Positions 25,083 to 33,506 of a stretch of 51,891 nt of DNA are shown piece by piece. Position numbers and translations under genes: made by a program. Numbering within the stretch: position 1 is the stretch's first letter; every line of letters begins with the position of its first letter. Source of the stretch: Candidatus Magnetominusculus sp. LBB02 (GTDB lineage Bacteria; Nitrospirota; Thermodesulfovibrionia; Thermodesulfovibrionales; Magnetobacteriaceae); the NCBI GenBank assembly GCA_022321325.1, contig JAKOEO010000016.1, positions 1 through 51,891 on the forward strand. The letters run 5' to 3'. The notes below the pieces were generated by a model. The model was given only the letters and a program-made list of their open reading frames with translations, was not told where the DNA came from and did no database searches.

Positions 25083-25687
25083 TGACCAATTGCAGCCAGC
25101 AAGACCATCTGGCCTTTATCGGAAAAATACTTTCTCTCTACACACACGAACAGAAAAACCACCTCGCAATCATCAACGAACAAGCCGGTTTTCTCGGTGA
25201 TATGATTGAGTTTTCTGAAACTCTCAGCGCTCTGCCTGAGGCCGGTCAACTGCTCAGTATTATTAAGTCCATAGACGCTCAGATAAAGAAATCATCGGAC
25301 ATGGCAAAATCCCTGAACTCCTTCGGCCACAGAATGGATACAGCGCTATGTTCGTTCAGTGTCAATGACTGCGTCAAAGAGACGCTTGCCCTCTTGCACA
25401 GGTTTACGGCCCAGAAGAGGATAACGATTGAGGGCGGCTATGCCCCAGACATAACCCATGTAACCGGCAGCCCGTCAACCCTTCAGTTGCTCCTCTTTAG
25501 AGCCGTCATGGCTGTGGCAGAGGAAAACGCGCCCATCCATATAAAGACATTCAACGCAGACAACTCAATAATCATCGGCATAACCTCAGGCAGCCCTGTT
25601 GACTTCATGGAAGACTCCGACTATTTCAAGCCAATGCGCGCGATAACGATAAACGGCAGGGAGATAAATATCATAATACCGGCATAG
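25079..25687 (+). CDS. Orphan histidine-kinase-like protein (DHp domain, degenerate ATPase)
   Basis: A 202-residue protein starting ATGATG after GGAG. Residues about 10-100 look like a dimerisation and phosphotransfer helix pair: LYTHEQKNHLAIINEQAG carries a candidate phospho-His in an H-box-like setting (H-E-x-K-N). The rest resembles a HATPase fold (SVNDCVKETLALL, GSPSTLQLLLFRAVMAVAEENA) in which the N-box is altered and the G1 and G2 glycine boxes are absent, so it should not bind ATP normally. It may be a phosphotransfer or scaffold protein between the kinase and the receivers beside it. Confidence 0.65.
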   Translation: MMTNCSQQDHLAFIGKILSLYTHEQKNHLAIINEQAGFLGDMIEFSETLSALPEAGQLLSIIKSIDAQIKKSSDMAKSLNSFGHRMDTALCSFSVNDCVKETLALLHRFTAQKRITIEGGYAPDITHVTGSPSTLQLLLFRAVMAVAEENAPIHIKTFNADNSIIIGITSGSPVDFMEDSDYFKPMRAITINGREINIIIPA

Positions 25688-25693
25688 TGTCTG

Positions 25694-26134
25694 CTACCAA
25701 CCCTTGGTATCCATTATGCCCTGTATCTTCTGTCTTAACTTCTCATCAACGATTACGGCTTTTTTATTCTTGGCGCCGCCTATTTTTTCAAGCAGGACAT
25801 TCATGTCAACGGGTTTTTCCATGAAATCCACAGCCCCTCCCTTCATTGCCTCAACGCCTTTTTCCAATGTCGCATGTCCGGTCAGGATGATTACCTGAAG
25901 GTCGGGATTGTCCTGCTTAATATGATGAAGGACCTCAATTCCGTCCATCCCCGGCATTGAAAGGTCAAGCACAATGGCGTCGAAGTCCTTTTCGTTGATA
26001 ATTTTCAGGGCATCGGCGCCACGCGTCGTGCTGTCTATTCGCAGCCCCCTTGCCTGGAGCCTTTTTGACAGCATTTCAAGAAACTGCTCCTCGTCGTCCA
26101 CTATCAGTACGCTTGCGTTTAGCTCCTCTGCCAT
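25694..26134 (-). CDS. Stand-alone receiver protein with C-terminal helix
   Basis: A 146-residue receiver: VLIVDDEEQF, Asp57 (AIVLDLSMPGMDG), VIILTGHAT, MEKPVD. The ATG at 26134 is chosen because AGGAGG lies before it; the frame extends to a TTG at 26140. A short basic C-terminal tail (KAVIVDEKLRQKIQGIMD) follows the domain. It points towards the orphan kinase-like gene (6-base gap, convergent) and is divergent from the next receiver gene. Confidence 0.9.
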   Translation of the reverse strand: MAEELNASVLIVDDEEQFLEMLSKRLQARGLRIDSTTRGADALKIINEKDFDAIVLDLSMPGMDGIEVLHHIKQDNPDLQVIILTGHATLEKGVEAMKGGAVDFMEKPVDMNVLLEKIGGAKNKKAVIVDEKLRQKIQGIMDTKGW

Positions 26135-26172
26135 CACCAAACCTCCTTAGACGCCGTACACCTCGTCGCTAT

Positions 26173-26202
26173 AGTATACTGCTATGGCAGATTCTTTGAC
26201 AA
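26173..26202 (-). promoter_or_regulatory. Promoter of the minus-strand receiver gene
   Basis: On the minus strand TTGTCA (26202-26197), 18 bases, TATACT (26178-26173), about 40 bases before the ATG at 26134. Confidence 0.55.
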
Positions 26203-26220
26203 CTGTCACCAGAGCCGCAA

Positions 26221-26248
26221 AAAAAATATTTGTAAAAAAATATTTGTA
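26221..26248. repeat. Perfect tandem 14-base repeats in a divergent promoter region
   Basis: AAAAAATATTTGTA occurs twice in direct succession between two divergent promoters; the second copy overlaps the likely -35 of the plus-strand receiver gene. It could be an operator or a bent AT-rich UP-like element. Confidence 0.5.
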
Positions 26249-26274
26249 CAATTTTTTTCGATTACTAGTATAAT
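26244..26274 (+). promoter_or_regulatory. Promoter of the plus-strand receiver/TauE operon
   Basis: TTGTAC (26244-26249), 19 bases, TATAAT (26269-26274). It would give a leader of about 165 bases before the ATG at 26446. Confidence 0.45.
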
Positions 26275-26282
26275 AGCCGAAA

Positions 26283-26319
26283 GGCAGGTCGGTGGGCTTT
26301 TCCAAAAAGTCCCCCTGTC
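26283..26319 (+). other. Hairpin at the 5' end of a long leader
   Basis: GGCAGG pairs with CCTGTC (one G-T pair), enclosing a second stem of GGGCTTTT with AAAAG-T-CCC. It lies at the start of the roughly 165-base untranslated leader of the receiver gene. I compared it by eye with c-di-GMP, fluoride and guanidine riboswitches and none fits. Confidence 0.35.
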
Positions 26320-26445
26320 TAAGTTGATGACTCTGCAGTGACGCGCTTCCGGACGGTTGGGGAAATGGCTTGATAGTAGTCAGGCATTCTTTAACATGTT
26401 AAATAAATAATAAAGCTGCAATTTTGATTTTTTTGGAGCAGACAT

Positions 26446-26820
26446 ATGAAACAACTGAACATACTGCTGGCAGACGACGAAAAGGACTTCGTGGAAGTGT
26501 TGTCAGAACGAATGAAAATGAGAGGGTTCAATGTTGCAATTGCCTTTGACGGGCAAGAGGCCGTTGACAGCCTCAAACAACAGATACCTGATGTGCTGGT
26601 GCTCGATATGAAAATGCCGCGCAAAAACGGCATAGATGTTATGAGATGGTTAAATATTCAAAAAATTGAGCTGCCTGTACTGATACTAACCGGCTATAGC
26701 TCTGAGACGGAAGAGGATGAGGCATGGAAACTGGGAGTTTTCGACATACTGCGAAAACCACCTGAAATAGATGTACTTTCTAAGGCAATAAAAGAGGCAT
26801 ACTTAAAGAAGGCCCTGTAG
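26446..26820 (+). CDS. Stand-alone receiver protein heading the TauE operon
   Basis: A 124-residue receiver: ILLADDEKDF, Asp54 (VLVLDMKMPRKNG), LILTGYSSE, and RKPPE with the conserved Lys. GGAG precedes the ATG. It lies 34 bases before the TauE/SafE gene on the same strand, so it is likely co-transcribed and may act on the transporter, as it has no DNA-binding part. Confidence 0.9.
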   Translation: MKQLNILLADDEKDFVEVLSERMKMRGFNVAIAFDGQEAVDSLKQQIPDVLVLDMKMPRKNGIDVMRWLNIQKIELPVLILTGYSSETEEDEAWKLGVFDILRKPPEIDVLSKAIKEAYLKKAL

Positions 26821-26854
26821 ACAGGGCAATATCATACTCAGTTGGGAGGTATTA

Positions 26855-28102
26855 ATGCATTTTTTCAAAGGGTTGTACGAGTTTTTTAAAAGCGCCTCCA
26901 TAGCCCATGCCCAATGGGATTACGAGGTATCTATGAGCATTCTTAGAAACAGGAAGAAGATGCTCTGGATTATCATCGCCATACTGCCCATATTGCTTGT
27001 GGCTATGGCGGAGGCCGGCAACATGTTAGGGGCAAAGACGGCATATGCCCCAGCCTTTTATTCCACAAAGATTTTTGTAGTTTCAATCGCCATCGGCCTT
27101 GCTGCCGGGCTGATTACGGGCTGCATTGGGGCTGGTGGAGGATTTATCATTACCCCTGCGCTGATGGCCGCAGGAGTTAAGGGAATACTTGCCGTAGGGA
27201 CTGATCTTTTTCACATCTTTGCTAAGGCGATTATGGGTACCACTGTGCACAAAAAACTTGGAAATGTCTCTGTAAAACTGGCCGTTGCGTTTCTTGTAGG
27301 GTCAACCGGCGGCGCACTCATCGGTGGATTTATCAACAAGGGGCTGTACGACTATGACCCGCTTTTAAGCGAGGCGTTTATAAGCCTGATATATGCCGCG
27401 CTGCTTGGGTTTCTGGGGTTTTATTCACTTATTGACTTTCTCAGGTCAAGAAAGGGTGCAGACACAGGCGACGCACATGGCGGGACAGCCGCGGCACCGG
27501 CTGTTACGATAAAAGTTCAGGCTGTGAACATTCCTCCTATGATAACCTTTGACGAGGACTATGTGCCCGGCGGAAGGAAAATATCAGGCGTCATAGTTGC
27601 GGCAGGCGGCGTCATCGTAGGCATAATGGCCGCTATAATGGGCGTTGGCGGCGGGTTTATCACGTTTCCAATGTTTGTTTACATCTTTGGCGTTTCTTCG
27701 ATGACCACAGTCGGCACTGACATCTTACAGATAATATTTACCGCCGGCTTTGCGGCGATTACACAGTATGCAATCTATGGATATGTGTTTTACACGCTTG
27801 CAATGGGGATGCTGCTTGGCTCGCTGATAGGCATTCAGGTCGGGGCCATGACCACGAAGGTCGTCAAGGGGATTCATATCAGGGGATTTTATGCTATATC
27901 CATACTTGCTGGGTTTATTAACAGGGTTGCGACACTGCCGAAAAAGTTGACCGAACTTGAAGTGGTAAACATACCCAAGGGGGTAAGCAACGGCATAGAA
28001 ACCTCCGGAAATGTAATCTTCTGGGTCGTGGTGGGCTTTTTTGCCATATGGATATTCAGCAAGTTCTTTGGAAATATGAAGAAATTAAAAGAGGGGGCAT
28101 AA
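26855..28102 (+). CDS. TauE/SafE-family anion permease
   Basis: A 415-residue permease with about nine hydrophobic helices, longer than the usual 250-300 because of an N-terminal extension with one helix and a cytoplasmic insert (about 195-245). Both halves carry the family repeat: AAGLITGCIGAGGGFIITPALMAAG and MAAIMGVGGGFITFPMFVYIFG, seen here as GCIGAGGGF and AIMGVGGGF. Members of this family export sulfite, sulfoacetate or related sulfur anions, or take up thiosulfate-type compounds. GGGAGG precedes the ATG. The next gene starts 3 bases after the stop, and the second half of the operon is that small membrane protein. Substrate not determined. Confidence 0.9.
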   Translation: MHFFKGLYEFFKSASIAHAQWDYEVSMSILRNRKKMLWIIIAILPILLVAMAEAGNMLGAKTAYAPAFYSTKIFVVSIAIGLAAGLITGCIGAGGGFIITPALMAAGVKGILAVGTDLFHIFAKAIMGTTVHKKLGNVSVKLAVAFLVGSTGGALIGGFINKGLYDYDPLLSEAFISLIYAALLGFLGFYSLIDFLRSRKGADTGDAHGGTAAAPAVTIKVQAVNIPPMITFDEDYVPGGRKISGVIVAAGGVIVGIMAAIMGVGGGFITFPMFVYIFGVSSMTTVGTDILQIIFTAGFAAITQYAIYGYVFYTLAMGMLLGSLIGIQVGAMTTKVVKGIHIRGFYAISILAGFINRVATLPKKLTELEVVNIPKGVSNGIETSGNVIFWVVVGFFAIWIFSKFFGNMKKLKEGA

Positions 28103-28105
28103 GAT

Positions 28106-28819
28106 ATGTTGATAGAGAATAAAAAGACTTTTTCATTAGGCCTTTTATATGGCGTATCGTTTTTTGCGGTATTGGCATTGATATTTTCGCCAATATTTGG
28201 CGACGGCAGAAATGGGCTTGTATTTTCTGACGATATGTTTAATAAACTTTCCAAGGGGTCTTCATATTTTATCCCTAAGATAATGAAAGGCAACGAGAAA
28301 AACATGGGCAAACAGTTCTCTGTCACCATATCGCTTGACAAGCCGGAGGTTGCCGAGAAAGCCGCAGCTCAGTTTAAAAAGGCGGGGAGCGAGGTAGTGT
28401 TGGACTCACAAACCCTAAAGATAACCGGAGACCTCGGCAAGACCCTTGCGGTTATACTACAAGACTCTGACGCGATGTTTAACAATAACTCCGGCAAATT
28501 AAAGACCAACTACGGCTATGACGGCAAAGAGGCGCTTAACTACTGGTGGCAGGCGCTTTCCAAGATGGACAAGGCGCTAAAAAAAGACGGCAAAATAAAG
28601 GAATCTAACGAGGTTGGCACAGTAATGAAAAAGGCCGTCGAACCGGCGTATAACTTTTACGGGATAGAAGCCCAGCAGGTCTCAGACAAGATAGGCGTCA
28701 TGTCCGGGCTGCTGGTATTTTACGTAGCCTATACGATGTGGTGGGGGTTTGCGATATATTTCATGTTTGAGGGGCTTGGGCTTTCGATGAAAAAGGCCAA
28801 GGTAAAGAAAGAGGTATAG
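28106..28819 (+). CDS. Membrane protein of unknown function coupled to the TauE gene
   Basis: A 237-residue protein with one TM near the N-terminus (about 9-28) and one near the C-terminus (about 197-222), leaving about 165 residues on one face, probably periplasmic. The region KQFSVTISLDKPEVAEKAAAQFKKAGSEV looks like a small alpha/beta domain. It starts 3 bases after tauE. I recall proteins of this type beside TauE genes in sulfate reducers but know of no function; an accessory subunit is plausible. Confidence 0.8.
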   Translation: MLIENKKTFSLGLLYGVSFFAVLALIFSPIFGDGRNGLVFSDDMFNKLSKGSSYFIPKIMKGNEKNMGKQFSVTISLDKPEVAEKAAAQFKKAGSEVVLDSQTLKITGDLGKTLAVILQDSDAMFNNNSGKLKTNYGYDGKEALNYWWQALSKMDKALKKDGKIKESNEVGTVMKKAVEPAYNFYGIEAQQVSDKIGVMSGLLVFYVAYTMWWGFAIYFMFEGLGLSMKKAKVKKEV

Positions 28820-28827
28820 AAATGCAA

Positions 28828-28871
28828 GGCCGGCGCTGTCTAATTAGTTATACGCATTCCCAGCGCCGGCC
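28828..28871. terminator. Hairpin between convergent genes
   Basis: A perfect 11-base GC-rich stem, GGCCGGCGCTG with its complement, around a 22-base loop; the right arm lies inside the last codons of the SLC13 gene. There is no T-run. It likely ends transcription in both directions. Confidence 0.45.
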
Positions 28872-30354
28872 ATATAAACCAGACAGCCGCCGCTAAAATA
28901 AATAATAAAACGACGCTCAACACCGCACCCTTAACAAAGAATTCACGGGCGGTAAACTGCTTCGATTCGAAGGCGATTGCGTTTGCGGCAGAGCTTCTGA
29001 TAAGTAAAAACGGCATCGCCGAAGAAACGGAAATGGTAAAGAAAACGGCCTCAGGCGTAACGCCGAAGTATTTAGACATAAGCAGCCCCACTGGCATGAT
29101 AAGCGCCACAGCGGCAGCGTTTGTCAGCACATTGGAACAAATAAACGCCACAACGCCAAGCAGCATGACAAAGGTAAACCAATGGAGTTTTACTGCCATC
29201 GCGGCACATCCTGCGGCAATCCACGCAGATGCCCCCGTATCCCACAGGCAATAGCCTATGCTGATTGCCCCGCCAAAAAACAATATAATATTCCACGGCA
29301 CATCCTCAAGGTGTTTAATCTCCATCAGCTTGAAAATAAAAATAAGCGCAGGGCATATCATCAACAGGGCTGCCTTGTCTAATCTTTCCAGCGTTGGAAT
29401 GAGTGAACAGAGCAGCAGCAGTATAATGATAACCGCCAATATGAAAATTGTCAGAACCTCCTTCTGTGACAATGGCCCAAGCTCGGCATAAAGTTCTTTA
29501 AACTTATTGCTCAATCCGCTTAGAGATTTCCTGTTCGGCCTGAAAAAAACCGCCATAAAAATCCAAATAGACAGTATCGTTACCCAGCCAATCACAAACA
29601 TATATTTCGAATAACAGGCAAATGAAATATCCCTCTGAACAACCTCTTTGAAAATCGCAATAGATAAGACCGCCCGTGGGGCGCTAAACAGTGTGAAGAT
29701 ACTTCCTGCACCGGCTGAAAATGCCATGCCCATAAACAGGCCCTTTCCAAACCTCGTCGGCACATCCTCGCGTCTGTAAAATGAATAAATCGCCCATATC
29801 AATGGGAATATTGCCGCAGCGGACGACGTATTTGACATAAAGTGAGATAAAAAGGCCATAACAAAAAATGTCCCGCCGTATATCATTAATGTATTTTCGC
29901 CAATAATGGACAGGATTTTATAGGCAGCCCGCCTTGTCAGCCCCGTCCCGGCAAAGACCATCCCCATGAGTATCGAGGCAAAGATAAACACCACAGCAGG
30001 GTCCATGTAATCATTAAAAACCCTTTTAGCGTCCCGTATACTGAATAGCGCCTGAAGCGACCCCATGATAAGGGCCGTAATGCCCGCTGGCAGCGCCTCA
30101 AAAAACCACCATATCGAGGCCAACAAAAACACAGCCAGAGCGCCCTTGCCCTCCCTGGTTAAGGGAAACCTCACCCCTGCCGGGTCAACCATATCGGGCA
30201 GCCCCGGCATATAATAGACCACGAAAAAGGCTGCCATGCCTAATATGATATAGGCTGCCCTTTTATAGTCAGTCCTTGCCTTTGGCCGGGAAAACCCCAG
30301 TGTCTGCGCTGATTTTGAATACCCTGTAGGGGCGCCTGATATCTTTTGTGGCAT
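28840..30354 (-). CDS. SLC13/DASS-type sodium-coupled anion transporter
   Basis: A 504-residue membrane protein with about a dozen helices. Two copies of the Na+ and substrate SNT-type motif are visible: SHFMSNTSSAAAIFPLI and CSNVLTNAAAVALIMPVG, in inverted-repeat halves as in VcINDY. The substrates of the family are sulfate or dicarboxylates. The start of the protein (about 1-35) is cytoplasmic and rich in basic residues. It follows the CBS-pair gene by 6 bases on the same strand, so that protein may gate it. It lies convergent to the TauE operon, which suggests one membrane pathway for import and export of related anions. Confidence 0.9.
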   Translation of the reverse strand: MPQKISGAPTGYSKSAQTLGFSRPKARTDYKRAAYIILGMAAFFVVYYMPGLPDMVDPAGVRFPLTREGKGALAVFLLASIWWFFEALPAGITALIMGSLQALFSIRDAKRVFNDYMDPAVVFIFASILMGMVFAGTGLTRRAAYKILSIIGENTLMIYGGTFFVMAFLSHFMSNTSSAAAIFPLIWAIYSFYRREDVPTRFGKGLFMGMAFSAGAGSIFTLFSAPRAVLSIAIFKEVVQRDISFACYSKYMFVIGWVTILSIWIFMAVFFRPNRKSLSGLSNKFKELYAELGPLSQKEVLTIFILAVIIILLLLCSLIPTLERLDKAALLMICPALIFIFKLMEIKHLEDVPWNIILFFGGAISIGYCLWDTGASAWIAAGCAAMAVKLHWFTFVMLLGVVAFICSNVLTNAAAVALIMPVGLLMSKYFGVTPEAVFFTISVSSAMPFLLIRSSAANAIAFESKQFTAREFFVKGAVLSVVLLFILAAAVWFIWPALGMRITN

Positions 30355-30360
30355 AGTCCT

Positions 30361-30864
30361 TTACGCAATACCCCCTGAAAACTCATTAAATATATCTGAC
30401 AGCATTATTAGCCCTACTAACTTTCTTTTGTCTTCCAGCACGGGCAGCAAAAACAGGTCGTTTTGCAGCATTGTATAAGCGGCCTTTGCCAGATGGTCGT
30501 CAGTACCGGCGAAATGCTCTATGGGATAGAGAATATCGCTTACCGGTTTTTGTACCAGTTCTTTATTGGACATGTCAAACATCGTGTCCCAAACAAGGGA
30601 CAGGGCAATGTCTCCTTCGTGGCCGGGCTGTGAAGACATTTTAAGAAACACCGGCTCTAATCCCTTGAGTATCTCTTTTATCCCAAGCGTGCCTATAAGA
30701 TGATATTTCTCCTCCAATACCAGAACAACAATCTGATGCGGCGCCTTCTCAAGACCGGCGCTTTTTATTATCCCTATGGCCTGCCGTATTGTAAACCAAT
30801 AGGGAATGTGCGGGAACTCAGATATATCTGTCATCAGGTCTTTGACTTTTCTTTCGCTGGACAT
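30361..30864 (-). CDS. CBS-domain pair protein
   Basis: A 167-residue protein starting at the ATG at 30864 (GGAGG before it); an in-frame TTG at 30885 lacks one. Two CBS units can be seen: VKDLMTDISEFPHIPYWFTI to YHLIGTLGIKEIL, and VSDILYPIEHFAGTDDHLAK to KLVGLIMLSDIF. CBS pairs bind adenine nucleotides and sense energy state. It is the first gene of a two-gene operon with the anion transporter and is divergent from the PEP-synthase-like gene. Confidence 0.88.
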   Translation of the reverse strand: MSSERKVKDLMTDISEFPHIPYWFTIRQAIGIIKSAGLEKAPHQIVVLVLEEKYHLIGTLGIKEILKGLEPVFLKMSSQPGHEGDIALSLVWDTMFDMSNKELVQKPVSDILYPIEHFAGTDDHLAKAAYTMLQNDLFLLPVLEDKRKLVGLIMLSDIFNEFSGGIA

Positions 30865-30916
30865 TCGGCCTCCACATATTGCCAAAGTTGGCTATAAATA
30901 TTATCATACAATATAG

Positions 30917-30922
30917 TATAAT
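30917..30922 (+). promoter_or_regulatory. -10 box very close to a GTG start
   Basis: TATAAT ends only 7 bases before the GTG at 30930, with no ribosome site between, which fits a leaderless message. A -35 at normal spacing is not seen. Confidence 0.3.
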
Positions 30923-30929
30923 TAAAACC

Positions 30930-33506
30930 GTGGGATTCTTTCAAAAAATATTAGATAAATTCTCCGGCGCCCCGGCAGATACCGGCAACGCCGCCGAAAA
31001 AGAGATGTTTACACAGAAATACTCCGCATTTCAGGCGCTTCTCGGCGCTAACAACGCCATACTTATGACAATGGCCGATATGGAGGACAAACTCTCAGGC
31101 GAATACCTTATTGACAGGCAGTATATTGTCCAAAACGCCGCAGCCATATCAGCCAGCGTAAAAGACGTTATTGACAGATTAAATGAGATTGCAGACGGCA
31201 GATACGCAGAGCTTTACGAACGATACCGGCAGATAAGCACTGGCGTAGAAGAGGCGTTTATCAGGAGGCGCCCTGTTTCTGACGGCAGCCTTACTGTCTC
31301 ATTTGACGCCTTAAACAGGACAATGGCCGACTTGGCAGGAGGTAAAAACGCCAATCTTGGGCAGATGAGAAATGTCGTTTCCGTCCCTGTTCCCAGAGGC
31401 TTTGCCATCACCTCAACGGCTTATATACGCTTTATGCAGCATAACGGGTTTCTCGATAAGATAAACCAGCGTCTAAGCGGCTTGTCGGTAGATAATATGG
31501 AGGCGCTAAGGACGGCAAGCAAAGAGATAAAGGAACTGATACTTAATGCGGAAATCCCGCCCGATATGCAGACAGCCATCACAGAGACTTATGATGGCGT
31601 TTTCAATGGGCACGACATACGCGTATCAATCAGAAGCAGCGCTGTGGAAGAGGATGACGAGTTCAGCTTCGCCGGCCAGTATTCCACATATCTGAACGTC
31701 AGCAAAGACGACATCCCTGTAAAATATAAGGCCGTCATAGCAAGCCTGTTTTCAGACAATGCGATCTTCTATTATAAGACAAAAGGATTCAAAGAAAGCG
31801 ACATGGCTATGGCCGTAGGCGTAGTGGAGATGATCAATGCAAGGGCGGGCGGCGTCATGTATTCAAACGACCCTAACGACCCCGCCATCCACAACATAAT
31901 AATAAACGCCGCATGGGGGCTTGGCACAACTATCGTTGACGGCACTGCCTCAGCACAGACATATACGCTGGCCAAAGAACCGCAACTGCAGATCATCTCA
32001 AGAAATATACCTCACCAGTCAGCCATGGCTGTCTGTAATGACTCTGGCAGCATAGACGACGTTCAAACGCCGCAGGCTATGCACGAGGCGGCCTCACTTT
32101 CTGACGCAGAGATAATGGAGCTGTCCAAATACGCACAAATACTTGAGCGGCATTTCGGGCTGCCACAGGATATTGAGTGGGCAGTTGACCAAAGTGGACA
32201 ATTATTCTTCCTGCAAACAAGACCGCTGCACATTTATACACATGAACCCTCGCCCCATGTGCCTACGGACATAAAAGGACATAAACGGCTTATAGAAAAG
32301 GGAGTTGTCACCTGTAAAGGCGTAGGACACGGCAAGGCATTTATCATAAGAAGAGAAGATGATTTGTTTGATTTCCCTGAAGGAGGCGTCCTCATAGCCA
32401 GAACTACCTCGCCCCGCTATGTAACCGTAATGAACAAGGCGGCGGCGATAGTAACAAACATTGGCGGGGCAACAGGGCACATGGCCTCACTGGCAAGGGA
32501 ATATCGGCTGCCTACGCTGCTCGATACAGAAATTGCCACCTCGGTAATCAGCCACGGGCAGGAGATAACTGTTGACGCGGTAAACGGCTATGTCTATGAC
32601 GGCTATGTGAGAGAGCTGATAGACAATTATGAAAACAAACCAAATCCGTTTAAAGATACACTGCTCTTCAGGATATTGTCTCAGGCGCTAAAATGGATAG
32701 TGCCGCTAAACCTCATCCACCCTGAGACAGAAGAGTTCTGCCCTAAAAACTGTGCCACCTATCACGACATCACCAGGTTTGCCCATGAGAAGGCCATGCA
32801 GCACATGTTTTCAATAACCGACATTGCGGCGGTACACTCAGGGTATGGCGCTGTCAGGATGGTTACCGGCCTTCCCATAGACTTATATGTTATTGACCTT
32901 GGGGGCGGCATTGACGGCATCCCTAAAAGGATAAACCCCGAACATATAACCTCAATGCCGTTTAACGCATTTTTCAGCGGACTTAACGCCATGCCGTGGC
33001 CGCAGGGCAGACCGCTCGATGTTGGCGGTTTTATGGGCATGGTAGCTAATTCGGCCACAATGAGCGAGGCACAGATGGTGGAGATGGCAAAGTGCAGCTT
33101 TACGTTTCTTTCAAAAAACTACATGAATTTCTCGATAAGACTTGGCTATCACCTGTCACTGGTCGAGGCATATGTCAGCGATAATTTGAATGACAATTAT
33201 ATTAAATTTCATTTTAACGGCGGCGGGGCGCAGTTGGACAGGCGCATACGCCGGGTCAGCCTTATTGCCGAGATACTCAGAGAGATGGATTTTGACTCTA
33301 TTATTGTTACGGGCGACGTAATTGACGCGCGCCTCTCAAAATACAAGAGGCAGTTTATTGAACAGAAGCTCACCATTATGGGCAAACTAACGGTTTACAC
33401 CAAGCAGCTGGACATGGTCATGTACAACGACTCAGTAACTGACCACTATAAGGCTGAATTCATAAAAGACCATATTGCAGGGTCTGTCAGGCAGCAGCAG
33501 GGGTAA
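30930..33506 (+). CDS. PEP-synthase-like ATP-grasp/phospho-His protein with novel C-terminal domain
   Basis: An 858-residue protein from the GTG at 30930; a TTG at 30879 would extend it through a promoter-like AT-rich stretch and is rejected. Residues about 10-110 are a helical lead-in. An ATP-grasp domain follows (LAGGKNANLGQM, VSIRSSAVEEDDEFSFAGQY, EWAVDQSGQLFFLQTRPL), as in PEP synthase and pyruvate phosphate dikinase. Then comes the swivelling phospho-His domain with TNIGGATGHMASLARE. The PEP/pyruvate TIM barrel is missing; instead there are about 250 residues (from IHPETEEFCPKNCATYHD to the end) that I do not recognise. It may therefore phosphorylate an unusual acceptor. It overlaps the J-protein gene by one base. 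Confidence 0.82.
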   Translation: MGFFQKILDKFSGAPADTGNAAEKEMFTQKYSAFQALLGANNAILMTMADMEDKLSGEYLIDRQYIVQNAAAISASVKDVIDRLNEIADGRYAELYERYRQISTGVEEAFIRRRPVSDGSLTVSFDALNRTMADLAGGKNANLGQMRNVVSVPVPRGFAITSTAYIRFMQHNGFLDKINQRLSGLSVDNMEALRTASKEIKELILNAEIPPDMQTAITETYDGVFNGHDIRVSIRSSAVEEDDEFSFAGQYSTYLNVSKDDIPVKYKAVIASLFSDNAIFYYKTKGFKESDMAMAVGVVEMINARAGGVMYSNDPNDPAIHNIIINAAWGLGTTIVDGTASAQTYTLAKEPQLQIISRNIPHQSAMAVCNDSGSIDDVQTPQAMHEAASLSDAEIMELSKYAQILERHFGLPQDIEWAVDQSGQLFFLQTRPLHIYTHEPSPHVPTDIKGHKRLIEKGVVTCKGVGHGKAFIIRREDDLFDFPEGGVLIARTTSPRYVTVMNKAAAIVTNIGGATGHMASLAREYRLPTLLDTEIATSVISHGQEITVDAVNGYVYDGYVRELIDNYENKPNPFKDTLLFRILSQALKWIVPLNLIHPETEEFCPKNCATYHDITRFAHEKAMQHMFSITDIAAVHSGYGAVRMVTGLPIDLYVIDLGGGIDGIPKRINPEHITSMPFNAFFSGLNAMPWPQGRPLDVGGFMGMVANSATMSEAQMVEMAKCSFTFLSKNYMNFSIRLGYHLSLVEAYVSDNLNDNYIKFHFNGGGAQLDRRIRRVSLIAEILREMDFDSIIVTGDVIDARLSKYKRQFIEQKLTIMGKLTVYTKQLDMVMYNDSVTDHYKAEFIKDHIAGSVRQQQG

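Noticed and set aside
26275-26445. Cyclic-di-GMP, fluoride or guanidine riboswitch in the receiver leader
   Set aside because: The conserved core sequences and tetraloop-receptor elements of these classes are absent; only a general hairpin is supported.
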